NCBI RefSeq assembly: GCF_003353425.1
Contig: NZ_QRAO01000009.1
Location: 1 to 34,500, forward strand
Direction of reading: 5' to 3'
Source of the DNA: Marinirhabdus gelatinilytica
Lineage (GTDB): Bacteria; Bacteroidota; Bacteroidia; Flavobacteriales; Flavobacteriaceae
DNA length: 34,500 nucleotides
Program-made: the position numbers and the translations under genes
The notes under the pieces: model-generated
The model's input: only the letters and a program-made list of their open reading frames with translations
Database searches by the model: none
Told to the model about the DNA's origin: nothing
Part shown: positions 5,310 through 14,323 of the stretch, in pieces
Layout: every line of letters starts with the position of its first letter
Position numbering within the stretch: the stretch's first letter is position 1

Positions 5310-6030
5310 TTTGTTAGCGCAACGTATCTACTTCATTTTGGGGGCGTTGTTCATTTCGGCATTGGTGGTGAGCAATCTCATATTCCAAAAATTCTTTTCG
5401 TGGGATTTTTTTGGTTGGTACACCTTTGAGATTTCGGTGGGGATCCTTCCCTATCCCATCACTTTTTTGATAACCGATGTGATAAGCGAGGTATACGGCA
5501 AGAAAAAGGCGAACCAAGTGGTTACCGCGGGGATATTCGCTTCGTTCTTTTCGTTGCTCATTGTGTACGTGGCCGATGTGGTTCCAGCAACAACTTGGAG
5601 TCCCGTGGACGATACCCTGTTCCATACCGTGTTTGGCGCTACGGCCATTGCGGTCTTTGCCTCTATGATGGCCTATTTGCTGGCGCAGTATATAGACATA
5701 CAGCTGTTCCATTTTTGGAAACGGCTCACCAAGGGCAAACACCTCTGGCTACGCAACAACTGCTCTACCTTTCTGTCGCAGTTTGTAGATACCTTCACGG
5801 TACTATTGCTGTTGTGCAGCTTCGGGAAGATTGATTGGCCCCTCTTTGGAGCCCTGTTATTGAGCGGGTTTCTTTTTAAGGTGTTGGTTGCCGCACTGGA
5901 CACCCCATTACTGTACGCTTGTGTATTTGCGCTACGGAAACGTTTTGGATTGGGGATGGGAGAAGAACTCAAGTACGATACACCCTCGTTACAACAGTCA
6001 ACTGTCGAAGCTATAAAAAGAAAAGAATAA
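5284..6030 (+). CDS. Queuosine precursor transporter (YhhQ/QPTR family)
   Basis: This 248-residue integral inner-membrane protein has about six hydrophobic segments, the first at residues 14-33. It is a member of the COG1738 family, which imports queuine precursors (preQ0/preQ1) for tRNA modification. Family features include the segment ILPYPITFLITDVISEVYGK (54-73), with its acidic residues inside the membrane region, and the conserved N-N-C-S-T-F-L-S-Q-F-V-D-T motif in the second half (about 154-166). The start is TTG at 5284; no ATG lies near the expected N-terminus, and this position gives the usual short pre-helix segment. It is followed 19 bases later by the AsmA-like gene on the same strand and is probably co-transcribed with it. 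Confidence 0.88.
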   Translation: MKQLPNKDILLAQRIYFILGALFISALVVSNLIFQKFFSWDFFGWYTFEISVGILPYPITFLITDVISEVYGKKKANQVVTAGIFASFFSLLIVYVADVVPATTWSPVDDTLFHTVFGATAIAVFASMMAYLLAQYIDIQLFHFWKRLTKGKHLWLRNNCSTFLSQFVDTFTVLLLLCSFGKIDWPLFGALLLSGFLFKVLVAALDTPLLYACVFALRKRFGLGMGEELKYDTPSLQQSTVEAIKRKE

Positions 6031-6049
6031 AATTTCAGAAATTACAAAG

Positions 6050-8680
6050 ATGAAAAAGCTATTAAAAATTGTAGGAATCGTTTTAGGAGTGGTAGTGCTG
6101 CTGCTAGTACTCGCACCCTTTCTGTTTAAGGGAACCATTGAAGACCTACTGAAAGAGAACATCAACAAAAACCTGAACGCTACCGTGGCCTGGGAAGAGC
6201 TGGATTTGAGCCTCTTCCGAAGTTTTCCCAATGCAGCCGTAGTGGTGAAGGATTTTTCGGTAATCAACAATGCGCCATTTGCGGGAGACACCCTGGCGAG
6301 TGGCGAAGCTCTAAAGATAGATATGGGCATTACCCAGTTGTTCAAGAGCAGCAACGAGTCCATTAAGGTAGATGCGCTCCAGCTGGATAATGCATACATA
6401 AACATACAAGTGGATAGCTTGGGCAATGCCAATTACGATGTGGCCGTAAAGAATGATGCCCCCATCGCAGACGAAAATGCTACTGCTGAAGAAAAAGGGT
6501 TTGTGTTCGACCTGCAACACTACGAGATAAACAACACACGCCTAAAGTATATAGATGAAACCACCGAAACCTACCTCACCTTGACCGAGCTGAACCACGA
6601 GGGCGATGGTGATTTTTCGCTGGATGTCTCCAATCTTGCAACGACCACCAATGCACTGATATCTTTTAAACTGGGCGATATTGAATACTTGAACCAAAAC
6701 GAAGTATCCCTAGATGCCAATTTTCAGCTGGACCTAAAGAACCAGAAATATACCTTTCTAGAAAACGAGGCCAAGATCAACCAACTACCGCTCACTTTTG
6801 ACGGTTTTGTAAAGGTGAACGAAAACAATAATGAGATTGACTTGACTTTTAAAACGCCTTCTTCAGATTTTAAGAATTTCCTTGCCGTGATACCAAAAGT
6901 GTACGTAAAGGAACTGGACGGAGTGGACACTACGGGCGATTTTACCGTGAACGGAAAGCTGAAGGGCATCGTGGACGAAGAACGTATTCCCACAATGGAC
7001 ATAAAGGTACGCAGCAACAACGCCTCCTTTAAATATCCGGACCTGCCCAAAACAGTGCGCAATATTACCATTAACGCAGACTTAATGAACGAAACTGGTT
7101 TTGTGAAGGACACTTACCTTACCATTGGCAATCTCACCTTCAGGATAGACGACGAACTTTTTACCGCCAACGGGAGCATTAGAAATCTCACTGAAAATGC
7201 ACTGGTAAACCTTGCGCTGAAAGGAACGTTGGATTTGGCAAATATAGACCAAGTACTCCCTATTGAAATGGAACAGCCCTTACGCGGTGTTTTTACTGCC
7301 GATGTGACCACAAACTTCGATATGGCCAGCGTAGAGAATGAGCAATACCAAAACATTAAAACAAATGGTACCGCGAGTCTACGGGACTTTACCTATACCG
7401 ATGCGGCCTTTAAGAGCCCAATAAATATAGGCAATGCGGCTATCACCATGTCTCCCGGCAACATCCAATTGAACGAAATGACCGCCACCACCGGCGGAAC
7501 CGATGTACAGGCCAACGGAAATATACAAAACCTTATCCCATGGGTTATGGCGAAGCAGGACTTGAAGGGAACGTTCAATGTAACTTCCAATACCTTCAAC
7601 TTAAATGATTTTATGGCCGAAGGAAGCACTACAAACGAAACAAACCCTGAAACAGCCAATTCGCGAGTAGCTACGGCCCCAAAAGAAAGTATTAAAATCC
7701 CTGACTTTTTGGACGCCACGCTCAATTTTTCGGCCAACAAGGTAATTTATGACGATCTCACGCTGGACAATGCCAAGGGAAGTGTTTCCATTAAAAATGA
7801 AACCGCTACGTTGAGCAATGTTACCTCATCGCTCTTGGGCGGAAATATTGCCTTGGGCGGAAATGTTTCGACCAAGAACACCGTGCCCACCTTCGCGATG
7901 GAGCTGGACTTGGACCAGATAGACATTGCAAGCTCTTTTCAGCAATTGGATTTATTGAGTTTCTTGGCGCCTATCGCAAAATCGTTACAAGGTGACCTCA
8001 ACACCACCATTAACCTGAACGGTGAGCTCAACAACGACCTTACCCCCAAGCTCACAACGCTGGCCGGAGATGCCCTGGCACAAATTATTACTGCTGAAGT
8101 GGACAAACAAAAAAGCCCCTTGCTCTCAAAACTGGGAGAGCGTGTGGAGTTCTTGGATCTGGATAGGCTGAGCCTTCGGGATGTGAGTACGGTGCTACAG
8201 TTTAACAATGGAAATATAGAGGTGCAACCCTTCGATTTTGATGTAAAGGGCATTGGCGTGACCGTAGCTGGATCGCACGGTTTGGACAAAACCATCAACT
8301 ACAATGTAAATTTGGACGTTCCCGCAACATATTTGGGGGGCGAAGTAAGCAACCTATTGGCAAAACTAGACCCGTCCGAAGCTGAGAACACCAAGGTAAA
8401 CCTGCCCATTGGTCTCAACGGAACCATAAACAACCCAAAAATTTCGGTAGACACCAAAGCGGCCGTGACCACCTTGACACAAAAATTGATTGAAAAGCAA
8501 AAGCAGGATCTAAAAGACAAGGGAACCGGTATTTTAGAGGACCTTATTGGCGGTGGCAACAAACCAAAAGATTCCACAAACACCAATACTACCGGAAACC
8601 AACAATCCAACACTACTGAGGTTGTTAAGGATATTATTGGGGGATTGTTTGGCAACAAGAAAAAAGATAGTATCAATTAA
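6050..8680 (+). CDS. AsmA-like protein (876 residues)
   Basis: A single membrane helix at residues 5-25 anchors a large periplasmic region with the AsmA fold: long stretches of alternating beta-strand pattern and repeated short glycine turns (for example GTFNVTSNTFNLNDFM, LLGGNIALGGNVS). The N-terminus has the typical AsmA segment with an LF.G.IEDLLKENINKNLNA pattern followed by WEELDLSLFRSFPNA. The C-terminus is Asn/Thr/Lys-rich and low in complexity (about residues 840-876). AsmA proteins belong to the bridge-like lipid transfer group and are thought to move or arrange phospholipids between the membranes; the precise role here is inferred from the family. It lies between the transporter and the LysE-type gene in the same direction. 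Confidence 0.85.
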   Translation: MKKLLKIVGIVLGVVVLLLVLAPFLFKGTIEDLLKENINKNLNATVAWEELDLSLFRSFPNAAVVVKDFSVINNAPFAGDTLASGEALKIDMGITQLFKSSNESIKVDALQLDNAYINIQVDSLGNANYDVAVKNDAPIADENATAEEKGFVFDLQHYEINNTRLKYIDETTETYLTLTELNHEGDGDFSLDVSNLATTTNALISFKLGDIEYLNQNEVSLDANFQLDLKNQKYTFLENEAKINQLPLTFDGFVKVNENNNEIDLTFKTPSSDFKNFLAVIPKVYVKELDGVDTTGDFTVNGKLKGIVDEERIPTMDIKVRSNNASFKYPDLPKTVRNITINADLMNETGFVKDTYLTIGNLTFRIDDELFTANGSIRNLTENALVNLALKGTLDLANIDQVLPIEMEQPLRGVFTADVTTNFDMASVENEQYQNIKTNGTASLRDFTYTDAAFKSPINIGNAAITMSPGNIQLNEMTATTGGTDVQANGNIQNLIPWVMAKQDLKGTFNVTSNTFNLNDFMAEGSTTNETNPETANSRVATAPKESIKIPDFLDATLNFSANKVIYDDLTLDNAKGSVSIKNETATLSNVTSSLLGGNIALGGNVSTKNTVPTFAMELDLDQIDIASSFQQLDLLSFLAPIAKSLQGDLNTTINLNGELNNDLTPKLTTLAGDALAQIITAEVDKQKSPLLSKLGERVEFLDLDRLSLRDVSTVLQFNNGNIEVQPFDFDVKGIGVTVAGSHGLDKTINYNVNLDVPATYLGGEVSNLLAKLDPSEAENTKVNLPIGLNGTINNPKISVDTKAAVTTLTQKLIEKQKQDLKDKGTGILEDLIGGGNKPKDSTNTNTTGNQQSNTTEVVKDIIGGLFGNKKKDSIN

Positions 8681-8716
8681 CGGTTTGTCCAAGAGGCACC
8701 TATTAAATGCAAGCCT

Positions 8717-9367
8717 ATGATCTATGAACTATTTATGCTGGTGTCCTTTTTGCTCGTAGGCTACATGGCGTCTGGCATAGGAGCCATTCCCGCAAGCTCT
8801 TCCAACATAGCTGTTGTAACAACTACATTGGCAACTACATTTTCCAAGGGTTTCAGGATTACTTTGGGCGCTGGGATTGGCAGCGTTATATTATCATTTT
8901 TAGCATTGCAGTACAGCCGTGCTTTCACCGATTTTTTCGAAGAAAACCCATGGATACAATACACCATCCTTTTTGTGTTTTTCTCTATAGGCGTATTGAT
9001 ACTATTGCGAAACAAGCTTCACATAGATTTTGAGAACCCCCTTTCCAAAGATGTAAAGATCGGTAACTTTTGGAAAGGCTTGCTGTTGGCGTTGGTAAAT
9101 CCCCCGGCTCTTGTATTTTGGATCTTAATTATTAGCGTGTGTAATACGTATTTGTTTTCTCTTTCAAAATTCAGCCCTATTTTAAACCTTGCACTGTTCT
9201 TTACGGGTATTTTGTTGGGAAAGATTACAACACTCTATTATTACGGGAAAATGAGCAAAAAAATCAAACAGCGTAAGAAGAACAAGCACCCTTTGGTAAT
9301 GCATATCGTAGGTGCAGCGCTTGTAATTGGCTCCATTGTTCAGTTTGTGAGGATGCTATTCGACTAA
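8717..9367 (+). CDS. LysE-family exporter
   Basis: The 216-residue membrane protein has about six transmembrane segments. The first helix carries the small-residue stretch GIGAIPASSSNIAVV (about 22-36), which corresponds to the N-terminal pattern of LysE/RhtB translocators, usually GPxxxxV. A basic loop (KKIKQRKKNKH, about 181-191) lies before the last helix, consistent with a cytoplasmic position. Members export amino acids or related small molecules; the substrate is not evident. The gene follows asmA by 36 bases and its end overlaps the convergent DUF2797 gene by four bases. Confidence 0.8.
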   Translation: MIYELFMLVSFLLVGYMASGIGAIPASSSNIAVVTTTLATTFSKGFRITLGAGIGSVILSFLALQYSRAFTDFFEENPWIQYTILFVFFSIGVLILLRNKLHIDFENPLSKDVKIGNFWKGLLLALVNPPALVFWILIISVCNTYLFSLSKFSPILNLALFFTGILLGKITTLYYYGKMSKKIKQRKKNKHPLVMHIVGAALVIGSIVQFVRMLFD

Positions 9368-10158
9368 AGCACCGAAATTGTAACAACATATCCCTCACTC
9401 CCTCTTACGTTGAACACGGTGTTTCCTTCAAAGATCAGGTACTGCGCTTTAATGCCCTTCAGCACGCCTTCAAAAGAGGGTGTTTTCTGTAGGTTGAGGC
9501 TCTTCAGGCTGGTGGGGTATTGCAATACCGGGAACTCTAGGTTGGTTTCGGTATTGTTCTCAAGATAGTACGGCAAGGCTTCTTCTGGGATGTATTGCTT
9601 CAACCTATCGCGCCATTCCACTAAATTTTCATCTTTTATCTCGTTCTTCAGCATAGTGCGCCAATTGGTCTTATCGCCTACGTGGTCTTTTAGGGCTACT
9701 TCGGTAATCCCGGCAAGATACCTATTGGGAACCTCAACAATCTCAATGGCCTCGTGGGCGCCTTGGTCTATCCAGCGGGTAGGGACTTGGGTCTTTCGCG
9801 TTACGCCCACCTTTACGTTGCTACTGTTGGCAAGATATACAATGTGGGGTTGCAGTTGTACCCGTTTCTCGTATTCCAGGTCACGGTCCTCCTTGTCCAG
9901 GTGTGCTGTGCTCAATTCGGGTTTCATTACCCAATCGGCCGCTTGGGGTACTTCGTAAAAACAATCGTAGCAATACCCCTGACGGAATATTTTTTTGTTC
10001 AACCCACAATTGAGGCACTCGTAGCCAGAAAATTCAATTGTAAGGTGTTTGTCCAATAATTGGTTCACGTGTATAAAATCATTCTCAAACACAAGGTAAT
10101 ATTGAATGGGCGACCCATTTTCGGTCTGCATTTTTCGAAGAACTCCTTTGTATTCCAT
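9364..10158 (-). CDS. DUF2797 domain protein with a four-cysteine zinc motif
   Basis: This 264-residue protein matches the DUF2797 pattern. A four-cysteine cluster (C48, C51, C63, C66; CLNCG...CYDC) is probably a zinc ribbon. It is followed by the conserved stretch HIVYLANSSNVKVGVTRKTQ with RWIDQGAHEAI, which resembles a GIY-YIG-type fold in sequence order (YLANSS, KVGVT, RWIDQGA). No enzymatic function is established in my knowledge. There is no signal peptide, so it is cytoplasmic. It diverges from the GH3 gene with a 102-base gap and overlaps the LysE-type gene at its 3' end. Confidence 0.8.
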   Translation of the reverse strand: MEYKGVLRKMQTENGSPIQYYLVFENDFIHVNQLLDKHLTIEFSGYECLNCGLNKKIFRQGYCYDCFYEVPQAADWVMKPELSTAHLDKEDRDLEYEKRVQLQPHIVYLANSSNVKVGVTRKTQVPTRWIDQGAHEAIEIVEVPNRYLAGITEVALKDHVGDKTNWRTMLKNEIKDENLVEWRDRLKQYIPEEALPYYLENNTETNLEFPVLQYPTSLKSLNLQKTPSFEGVLKGIKAQYLIFEGNTVFNVRGSEGYVVTISVL

Positions 10159-10260
10159 TAATTGCTAAGGGTGTAGATTTTAAACGATTTCAATTTTGAA
10201 AAACTGAAATCCGCTAAAAGAAAAAATAGTATTTTTATTGCATAAAGATAGCAGAAATAT

Positions 10261-11778
10261 ATGCCAATCCCCATTGTAAATTCTATTGCCTCCTGGTTTT
10301 TGAAGAAACGGTTCCACCAAATAGAGCTGTTCCTTAAATACCCTATAGATGTACAGGAAGAGCTGCTACAAAACCTGATACAAAAAGCAAAACACACCGA
10401 GATTGGTAAACAGTACGACTTTAGCACGATAAAATCCTATCAGGAATATGCCTACAGAGTTCCCGTAACCACCTACGAAGAAAACCAAGAACGTATTGAG
10501 CGTGCAAGAAAAGGGGAGCACAATATCTTCTGGCCCACCCCTATTAGATGGTTTGCAAAATCCAGTGGCACCACCAATGCCAAGAGTAAATTTATCCCGG
10601 TGAGTAGCGACTCTCTGGAACATTGCCATTATGCCGCCAGCAAGGATTTGTTATGTATGTACCTGAACAACAACCCAGACTCCCAGCTCTTTGTGGGCAA
10701 GGGATTGCGATTGGGAGGCAGTAAGGAGCTGTACCAAGAAAATGGGACGGTTTTTGGGGATCTTTCAGCTATATTGATAGACAATATGCCATTTTGGGCA
10801 GAATACAGCAGCACGCCCAAAAATGAAATCTCCCTGATGGCAGATTGGGAAACCAAGATGCAAGCCATTGTTAACGAAACCATTAAGGAAAAGGTTACAA
10901 GCCTTGCAGGCGTACCCTCCTGGATGCTGGTACTGTTGAACAATGTACTGGAAACCACAGGAAAGGAAGACCTTTTTGAAATCTGGCCAAACCTAGAAGT
11001 CTATTTTCACGGCGGCGTGAGCTTTGAGCCCTACATAGAGCAGTACAACAAGATATTACCAAGGGGAAATTTCAGGTATTACGAAATCTATAATGCTTCG
11101 GAAGGTTTCTTTGCCATCCAGGACCGTAATGCCAACAAAGAACTTTTATTGATGCTGGACTATGGTATTTTTTACGAGTTTATACCAATGGACACCTACG
11201 GTACCGCAAAAGAGACCATTATACCCTTGGCCGAAGTGGAAGAAGGGAAAAATTACGCCATCATCATTACTACCAATGCTGGGCTATGGCGCTATAAGAT
11301 TGGCGATACCGTTCGGTTTACCTCCATACATCCCTACAGAATTAAAGTAACAGGGCGAACCAAGCACCACATCAATGCTTTTGGTGAAGAGTTGATTATT
11401 GAAAACGCTGAAGCAGCCCTCCGAAAAGCATCTTCCCTCACCAATACCGAAGTGGTAGATTATACTGCAGCACCTATTTTTATGGAAGGAAAGGAAAAAG
11501 GCGCCCATGAATGGATTATAGAATTTAAGACTCCTCCCAAAGACTTCAGCGTATTTTCCGAAGAATTTGACCTGGCCCTCAAAGAGGTGAATAGCGATTA
11601 CGAGGCAAAACGTTTCAACAACACAACACTAAAGTTTCCTACCATACACTGCGCAAGGGAACGCCTGTTTTATGATTGGCTAAAAGGAAATGGAAAACTG
11701 GGCGGCCAGCACAAGGTTCCCCGGCTATCCAACTCCCGTAATTATATCGAAGAACTGCTTACCCTTAATGCTCAATGA
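10261..11778 (+). CDS. GH3 auxin-responsive-promoter family protein
   Basis: This 505-residue protein belongs to the GH3 family of acyl-adenylating enzymes (ANL-like), which in plants join jasmonate or auxin to amino acids. The adenylation signature is visible: WFAKSSGTTNAKSKFIPVS (about residues 98-116) is the nucleotide-binding loop, FRYYEIYNASEGFFAIQD (about 275-292) a second motif, and LWRYKIGDTVRF (about 342-353) and KVTGRTKHHINAFGEEL (about 361-377) the later motifs leading to the mobile C-terminal domain. Bacterial members are common in Bacteroidota but their substrates are not known to me. The gene's TGA overlaps the ATG of the following methyltransferase gene (ATGA, 11775-11778), implying coupled translation and a shared pathway. 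Confidence 0.9.
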   Translation: MPIPIVNSIASWFLKKRFHQIELFLKYPIDVQEELLQNLIQKAKHTEIGKQYDFSTIKSYQEYAYRVPVTTYEENQERIERARKGEHNIFWPTPIRWFAKSSGTTNAKSKFIPVSSDSLEHCHYAASKDLLCMYLNNNPDSQLFVGKGLRLGGSKELYQENGTVFGDLSAILIDNMPFWAEYSSTPKNEISLMADWETKMQAIVNETIKEKVTSLAGVPSWMLVLLNNVLETTGKEDLFEIWPNLEVYFHGGVSFEPYIEQYNKILPRGNFRYYEIYNASEGFFAIQDRNANKELLLMLDYGIFYEFIPMDTYGTAKETIIPLAEVEEGKNYAIIITTNAGLWRYKIGDTVRFTSIHPYRIKVTGRTKHHINAFGEELIIENAEAALRKASSLTNTEVVDYTAAPIFMEGKEKGAHEWIIEFKTPPKDFSVFSEEFDLALKEVNSDYEAKRFNNTTLKFPTIHCARERLFYDWLKGNGKLGGQHKVPRLSNSRNYIEELLTLNAQ

Positions 11779-12599
11779 GCCACCAAGTAGAAGATACCGC
11801 CTTTGTTATTGCTCATTACAGGGCGCAAGACCCTACATTCAGTCTAGATAACTATGCACATCTCTGGCAAAACAAAGGAGCCTATGAAATTGCTCAAAAA
11901 TTTGCGGAACAAGTCTCTGAATTTGATAACATCTTGCACTGTGGGCGAAACCGAATTATTTTTAACTACCTACAAAAGTATACCGCCCTTGAAAAAGACA
12001 TCTTAATTATAAACATAGGGGCCGGCTTTAGCATGTACCCCTATACATTGCCAGAAAAATTACGTCATTTTGAGATAGACCTGCCCCATGTTGTTGCATA
12101 TAAAGTTAAAGAGACAGAAAAGTTTATACGAACTCAAAAACTACCCGAGCGGCAAGTTACCCACGCAAGTTTTGATATTACGAAGAAGTCTGATTTAGAG
12201 TCTTTATTCACAGAAGTGTCCTTGGATGCCTCAAACCAAAGGATTGTTGTTATGGAAGGCCTGTTTTTCTTTTTACCGATACCCAAAATAGAACAACTCC
12301 TGTCTTTTTGTAGGAGGTACTTGAACAAAGGAGATATCATACTTTGCGAATCCTACAAAAAGGATATTGAACATACTGGAGTATACAAAAAGCTTTTACA
12401 GTTTTTTGGTGCCGACTTCAAGTTACGTTCCACTGCTCATGGAAATTTCCCCCATTCGTTCTATGAACAGGTTGAGGGTTTTGATGTACTCGAAAAATCC
12501 AGCAGCTATGATATATGCCTAAAAAATAAAAAAATCCCTGCTTCGGTTGAGGAAAAGGAAGTGTTAAACGAATATGTATACGTATTGGAGCGAAGGTGA
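11775..12599 (+). CDS. Class I SAM-dependent methyltransferase, LCM/PPM-like
   Basis: The 274-residue protein has a Rossmann-type methyltransferase core. The glycine motif INIGAGFSMYP (about 79-89) is followed by FEIDLPHVVAYK (99-110), where the acidic residues bind the cofactor ribose, then by ASFDITK and RIVVMEGLFFFLP. The GxG.. and E.DLP-x-V pattern is that of the leucine carboxyl methyltransferase/polyketide O-methyltransferase group. This group methylates carboxyl or hydroxyl groups of small molecules or proteins. Translational overlap with the GH3 gene suggests it modifies the same acid or amide product. The substrate is unknown. Confidence 0.82.
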   Translation: MSHQVEDTAFVIAHYRAQDPTFSLDNYAHLWQNKGAYEIAQKFAEQVSEFDNILHCGRNRIIFNYLQKYTALEKDILIINIGAGFSMYPYTLPEKLRHFEIDLPHVVAYKVKETEKFIRTQKLPERQVTHASFDITKKSDLESLFTEVSLDASNQRIVVMEGLFFFLPIPKIEQLLSFCRRYLNKGDIILCESYKKDIEHTGVYKKLLQFFGADFKLRSTAHGNFPHSFYEQVEGFDVLEKSSSYDICLKNKKIPASVEEKEVLNEYVYVLERR

Positions 12600-12682
12600 T
12601 ATCGACAACCTTACGCTTTCATCGTTCAAAGACAGTCAGGAAGGCAAAGTTTCTCGCGCTTCAACAGTATCCAGAATTTTTG

Positions 12683-12715
12683 TTGTATTTCAACGAGTAT
12701 AAATTGTGTTTCAAC
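12683..12715 (+). promoter_or_regulatory. 12-bp direct repeats at a 21-bp period, candidate activator site
   Basis: TTGTATTTCAAC (12683-12694) and TTGTGTTTCAAC (12704-12715) differ at one position and are exactly 21 bp apart, two helical turns. The second copy ends 7 bp before the -33 element of the lipoprotein promoter. Direct repeats with this period are the binding pattern of LytTR-type activators such as AgrA; on the minus strand the boxes contain CGTTGAA and AGTTGAA. The regulator is not identified. Confidence 0.5.
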
Positions 12716-12722
12716 TAAAATT

Positions 12723-12754
12723 TTTGGTAGTATTTTTCTTACGCCATACGTTTG
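12723..12754 (+). promoter_or_regulatory. Bacteroidota promoter of the small lipoprotein gene
   Basis: A -33 TTTG (12723-12726) and a -7 TACGTTTG (12747-12754) are separated by 20 bp, a full match to the Bacteroidota consensus. The ATG lies 37 bases downstream, after a tandem duplication of TAACCTCACA (12771-12790). Confidence 0.7.
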
Positions 12755-12791
12755 TAGTGTTCAATTTGAATAACCTCACATAACCTCACAA

Positions 12792-12980
12792 ATGAAAAGA
12801 TTACTATACGTAGCAATATGTGTACTCATGACCACAAGTATTACTAGTTGTGCAACCTCAACTACAGCGACACAAAAAGTAAATACCGAATTGGCCGGTT
12901 ACACGTTAAAGGATAAGAAAGAGCAATTTCAGCAAAAAATTGCTTCTAAAAAGATAAAAACGGTTGTAGTACAACCTTAA
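12792..12980 (+). CDS. Small orphan lipoprotein (62 residues)
   Basis: The N-terminus is a lipoprotein signal: a Lys/Arg start, a hydrophobic stretch and the lipobox ITSC with the lipidated Cys at about residue 20. The mature part is only about 43 residues, Thr/Lys/Gln-rich, and ends KTVVVQP. No family is recognised. The gene stands alone with a consensus promoter, upstream direct repeats and a strong terminator, which suggests an abundantly and separately expressed envelope peptide. The 3' end of the gene also contains an inverted repeat, GGTTGT/ACAACC (12962-12976), spanning the last codons. The gene-free stretch before it (12600-12791) holds the regulatory elements listed separately. Confidence 0.75.
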   Translation: MKRLLYVAICVLMTTSITSCATSTTATQKVNTELAGYTLKDKKEQFQQKIASKKIKTVVVQP

Positions 12981-13032
12981 AAACATTTATAGCATTTAAA
13001 AAATGCCATAAATTAGTTAGGTTAAGTTAAGT

Positions 13033-13068
13033 AATAAGCCGGACATTGCTGTCCGGCTTATTTTTTTT
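13033..13068 (+). terminator. Strong intrinsic terminator after the small lipoprotein gene
   Basis: AATAAGCCGGACA (13033-13045) pairs perfectly with TGTCCGGCTTATT (13050-13062) around a TTGC loop and is followed by a T run to 13068. It lies between the lipoprotein gene and the convergent clpX and may serve both. A weaker hairpin GCATTT/AAATGC lies at 12992-13006. Confidence 0.9.
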
Positions 13069-14304
13069 CTAAGACACTGCCTTGAGTTTCTTAATGGTAG
13101 TTTTGTTCAGCTTTTCTTCAGCGTATGCCTTGGTTACCTTTAGGGTCTTGGTCTGCCCATCTCCGGGGAGGTCGTACATGGCATCTGTTAACACTGCTTC
13201 ACAGAGCGACCGTAGCCCTCTGGCTCCCAATTTATATTCTACAGCCTGTTCTACTATGAAGTCCAAAGCCTCAGTGGTTATCACAAAATCTATATCATCC
13301 ATCTGAAACAGTTTTTTATATTGTTTGATGATGGCGTTCTTAGGCTCGGTCAATATAGCTCTCAGGGTTCCTTTATCCAACGGGTTCATATAGGTAAGCA
13401 CCGGCAAACGACCTATGATCTCTGGGATGAGCCCAAAGTCCTTTAAATCTTTCGGGATTATATATTTCAGCATATTATCCTTGCTCAACACATCTTCACT
13501 CTTTGATGCACTAAATCCGACAGCTTGCATATTCAAGCGTTTTGAGATGTGCCTATCAATACCATCAAAGGCTCCTCCTGCGATAAACAATATGTTTTCG
13601 GTGTTTACCTCGATAAACTTTTGGTCGGGGTGTTTACGGCCTCCTTTGGGAGGAACGTTTACTGTGGTTCCCTCAAGAAGTTTCAGCAGGGCTTGTTGCA
13701 CCCCTTCGCCACTTACGTCACGGGTGATGCTGGGATTGTCGCTCTTACGAGCAATTTTATCTATTTCATCTATAAAAACAATACCGTTCTGGGCTTTTTC
13801 CAGGTTATAATCTGCTGCCTGTAATAATCTGGTAAGGATACTCTCTACATCTTCTCCCACGTAGCCTGCTTCGGTAAGCACCGTAGCATCTACAATGGCC
13901 AGCGGGACATTGAGCATACGGGCAATGGTCTTCGCAATAAGGGTTTTTCCCGTACCGGTTTGCCCAACGATAATAATATTACTTTTTTGGATTTCAATAT
14001 CGTCGTCTGTTTTGGGCTGTAACAAGCGCTTATAGTGGTTGTATACTGCAACCGACATTACTTTTTTGGTGAATTCCTGCCCTATCACATAATCGTCCAG
14101 AAATTCCTTGATCGCCTTAGGTTTCTTAAGCATTACATCTTTCCCCAATTCGTTGTTGGAGGTGTGTAGGGCTTCCTCAACCACAATGCCATGAGCTTGC
14201 TCTATACATCTATCGCAAATATGGGCATCCAGCCCAGCGATGAGCAAGTTAGTCTCGGCTTTTTTACGGCCACAAAACGAACATTCTAATTCTTCTTTCG
14301 CCAT
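13069..14304 (-). CDS. clpX: ATP-dependent Clp protease ATP-binding subunit ClpX
   Basis: This 411-residue AAA+ unfoldase recognises tagged substrates and feeds them into ClpP. The N-terminal zinc-binding domain has C8, C11, C30 and C33. Walker A is GQTGTGKT (114-121), Walker B IVFIDEID (175-182), the pore loop GYVGED (147-152) and the RKH loop GRKHPD (222-227). The ClpP-docking loop reads VGF (262-264), a conservative change from the usual IGF. Length and motifs are normal for the family. The gene follows clpP by 19 bases on the same strand, the usual clpP-clpX arrangement. Confidence 0.98.
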   Translation of the reverse strand: MAKEELECSFCGRKKAETNLLIAGLDAHICDRCIEQAHGIVVEEALHTSNNELGKDVMLKKPKAIKEFLDDYVIGQEFTKKVMSVAVYNHYKRLLQPKTDDDIEIQKSNIIIVGQTGTGKTLIAKTIARMLNVPLAIVDATVLTEAGYVGEDVESILTRLLQAADYNLEKAQNGIVFIDEIDKIARKSDNPSITRDVSGEGVQQALLKLLEGTTVNVPPKGGRKHPDQKFIEVNTENILFIAGGAFDGIDRHISKRLNMQAVGFSASKSEDVLSKDNMLKYIIPKDLKDFGLIPEIIGRLPVLTYMNPLDKGTLRAILTEPKNAIIKQYKKLFQMDDIDFVITTEALDFIVEQAVEYKLGARGLRSLCEAVLTDAMYDLPGDGQTKTLKVTKAYAEEKLNKTTIKKLKAVS

Positions 14305-14323
14305 AGTTTGTTTTTAGGAATGA

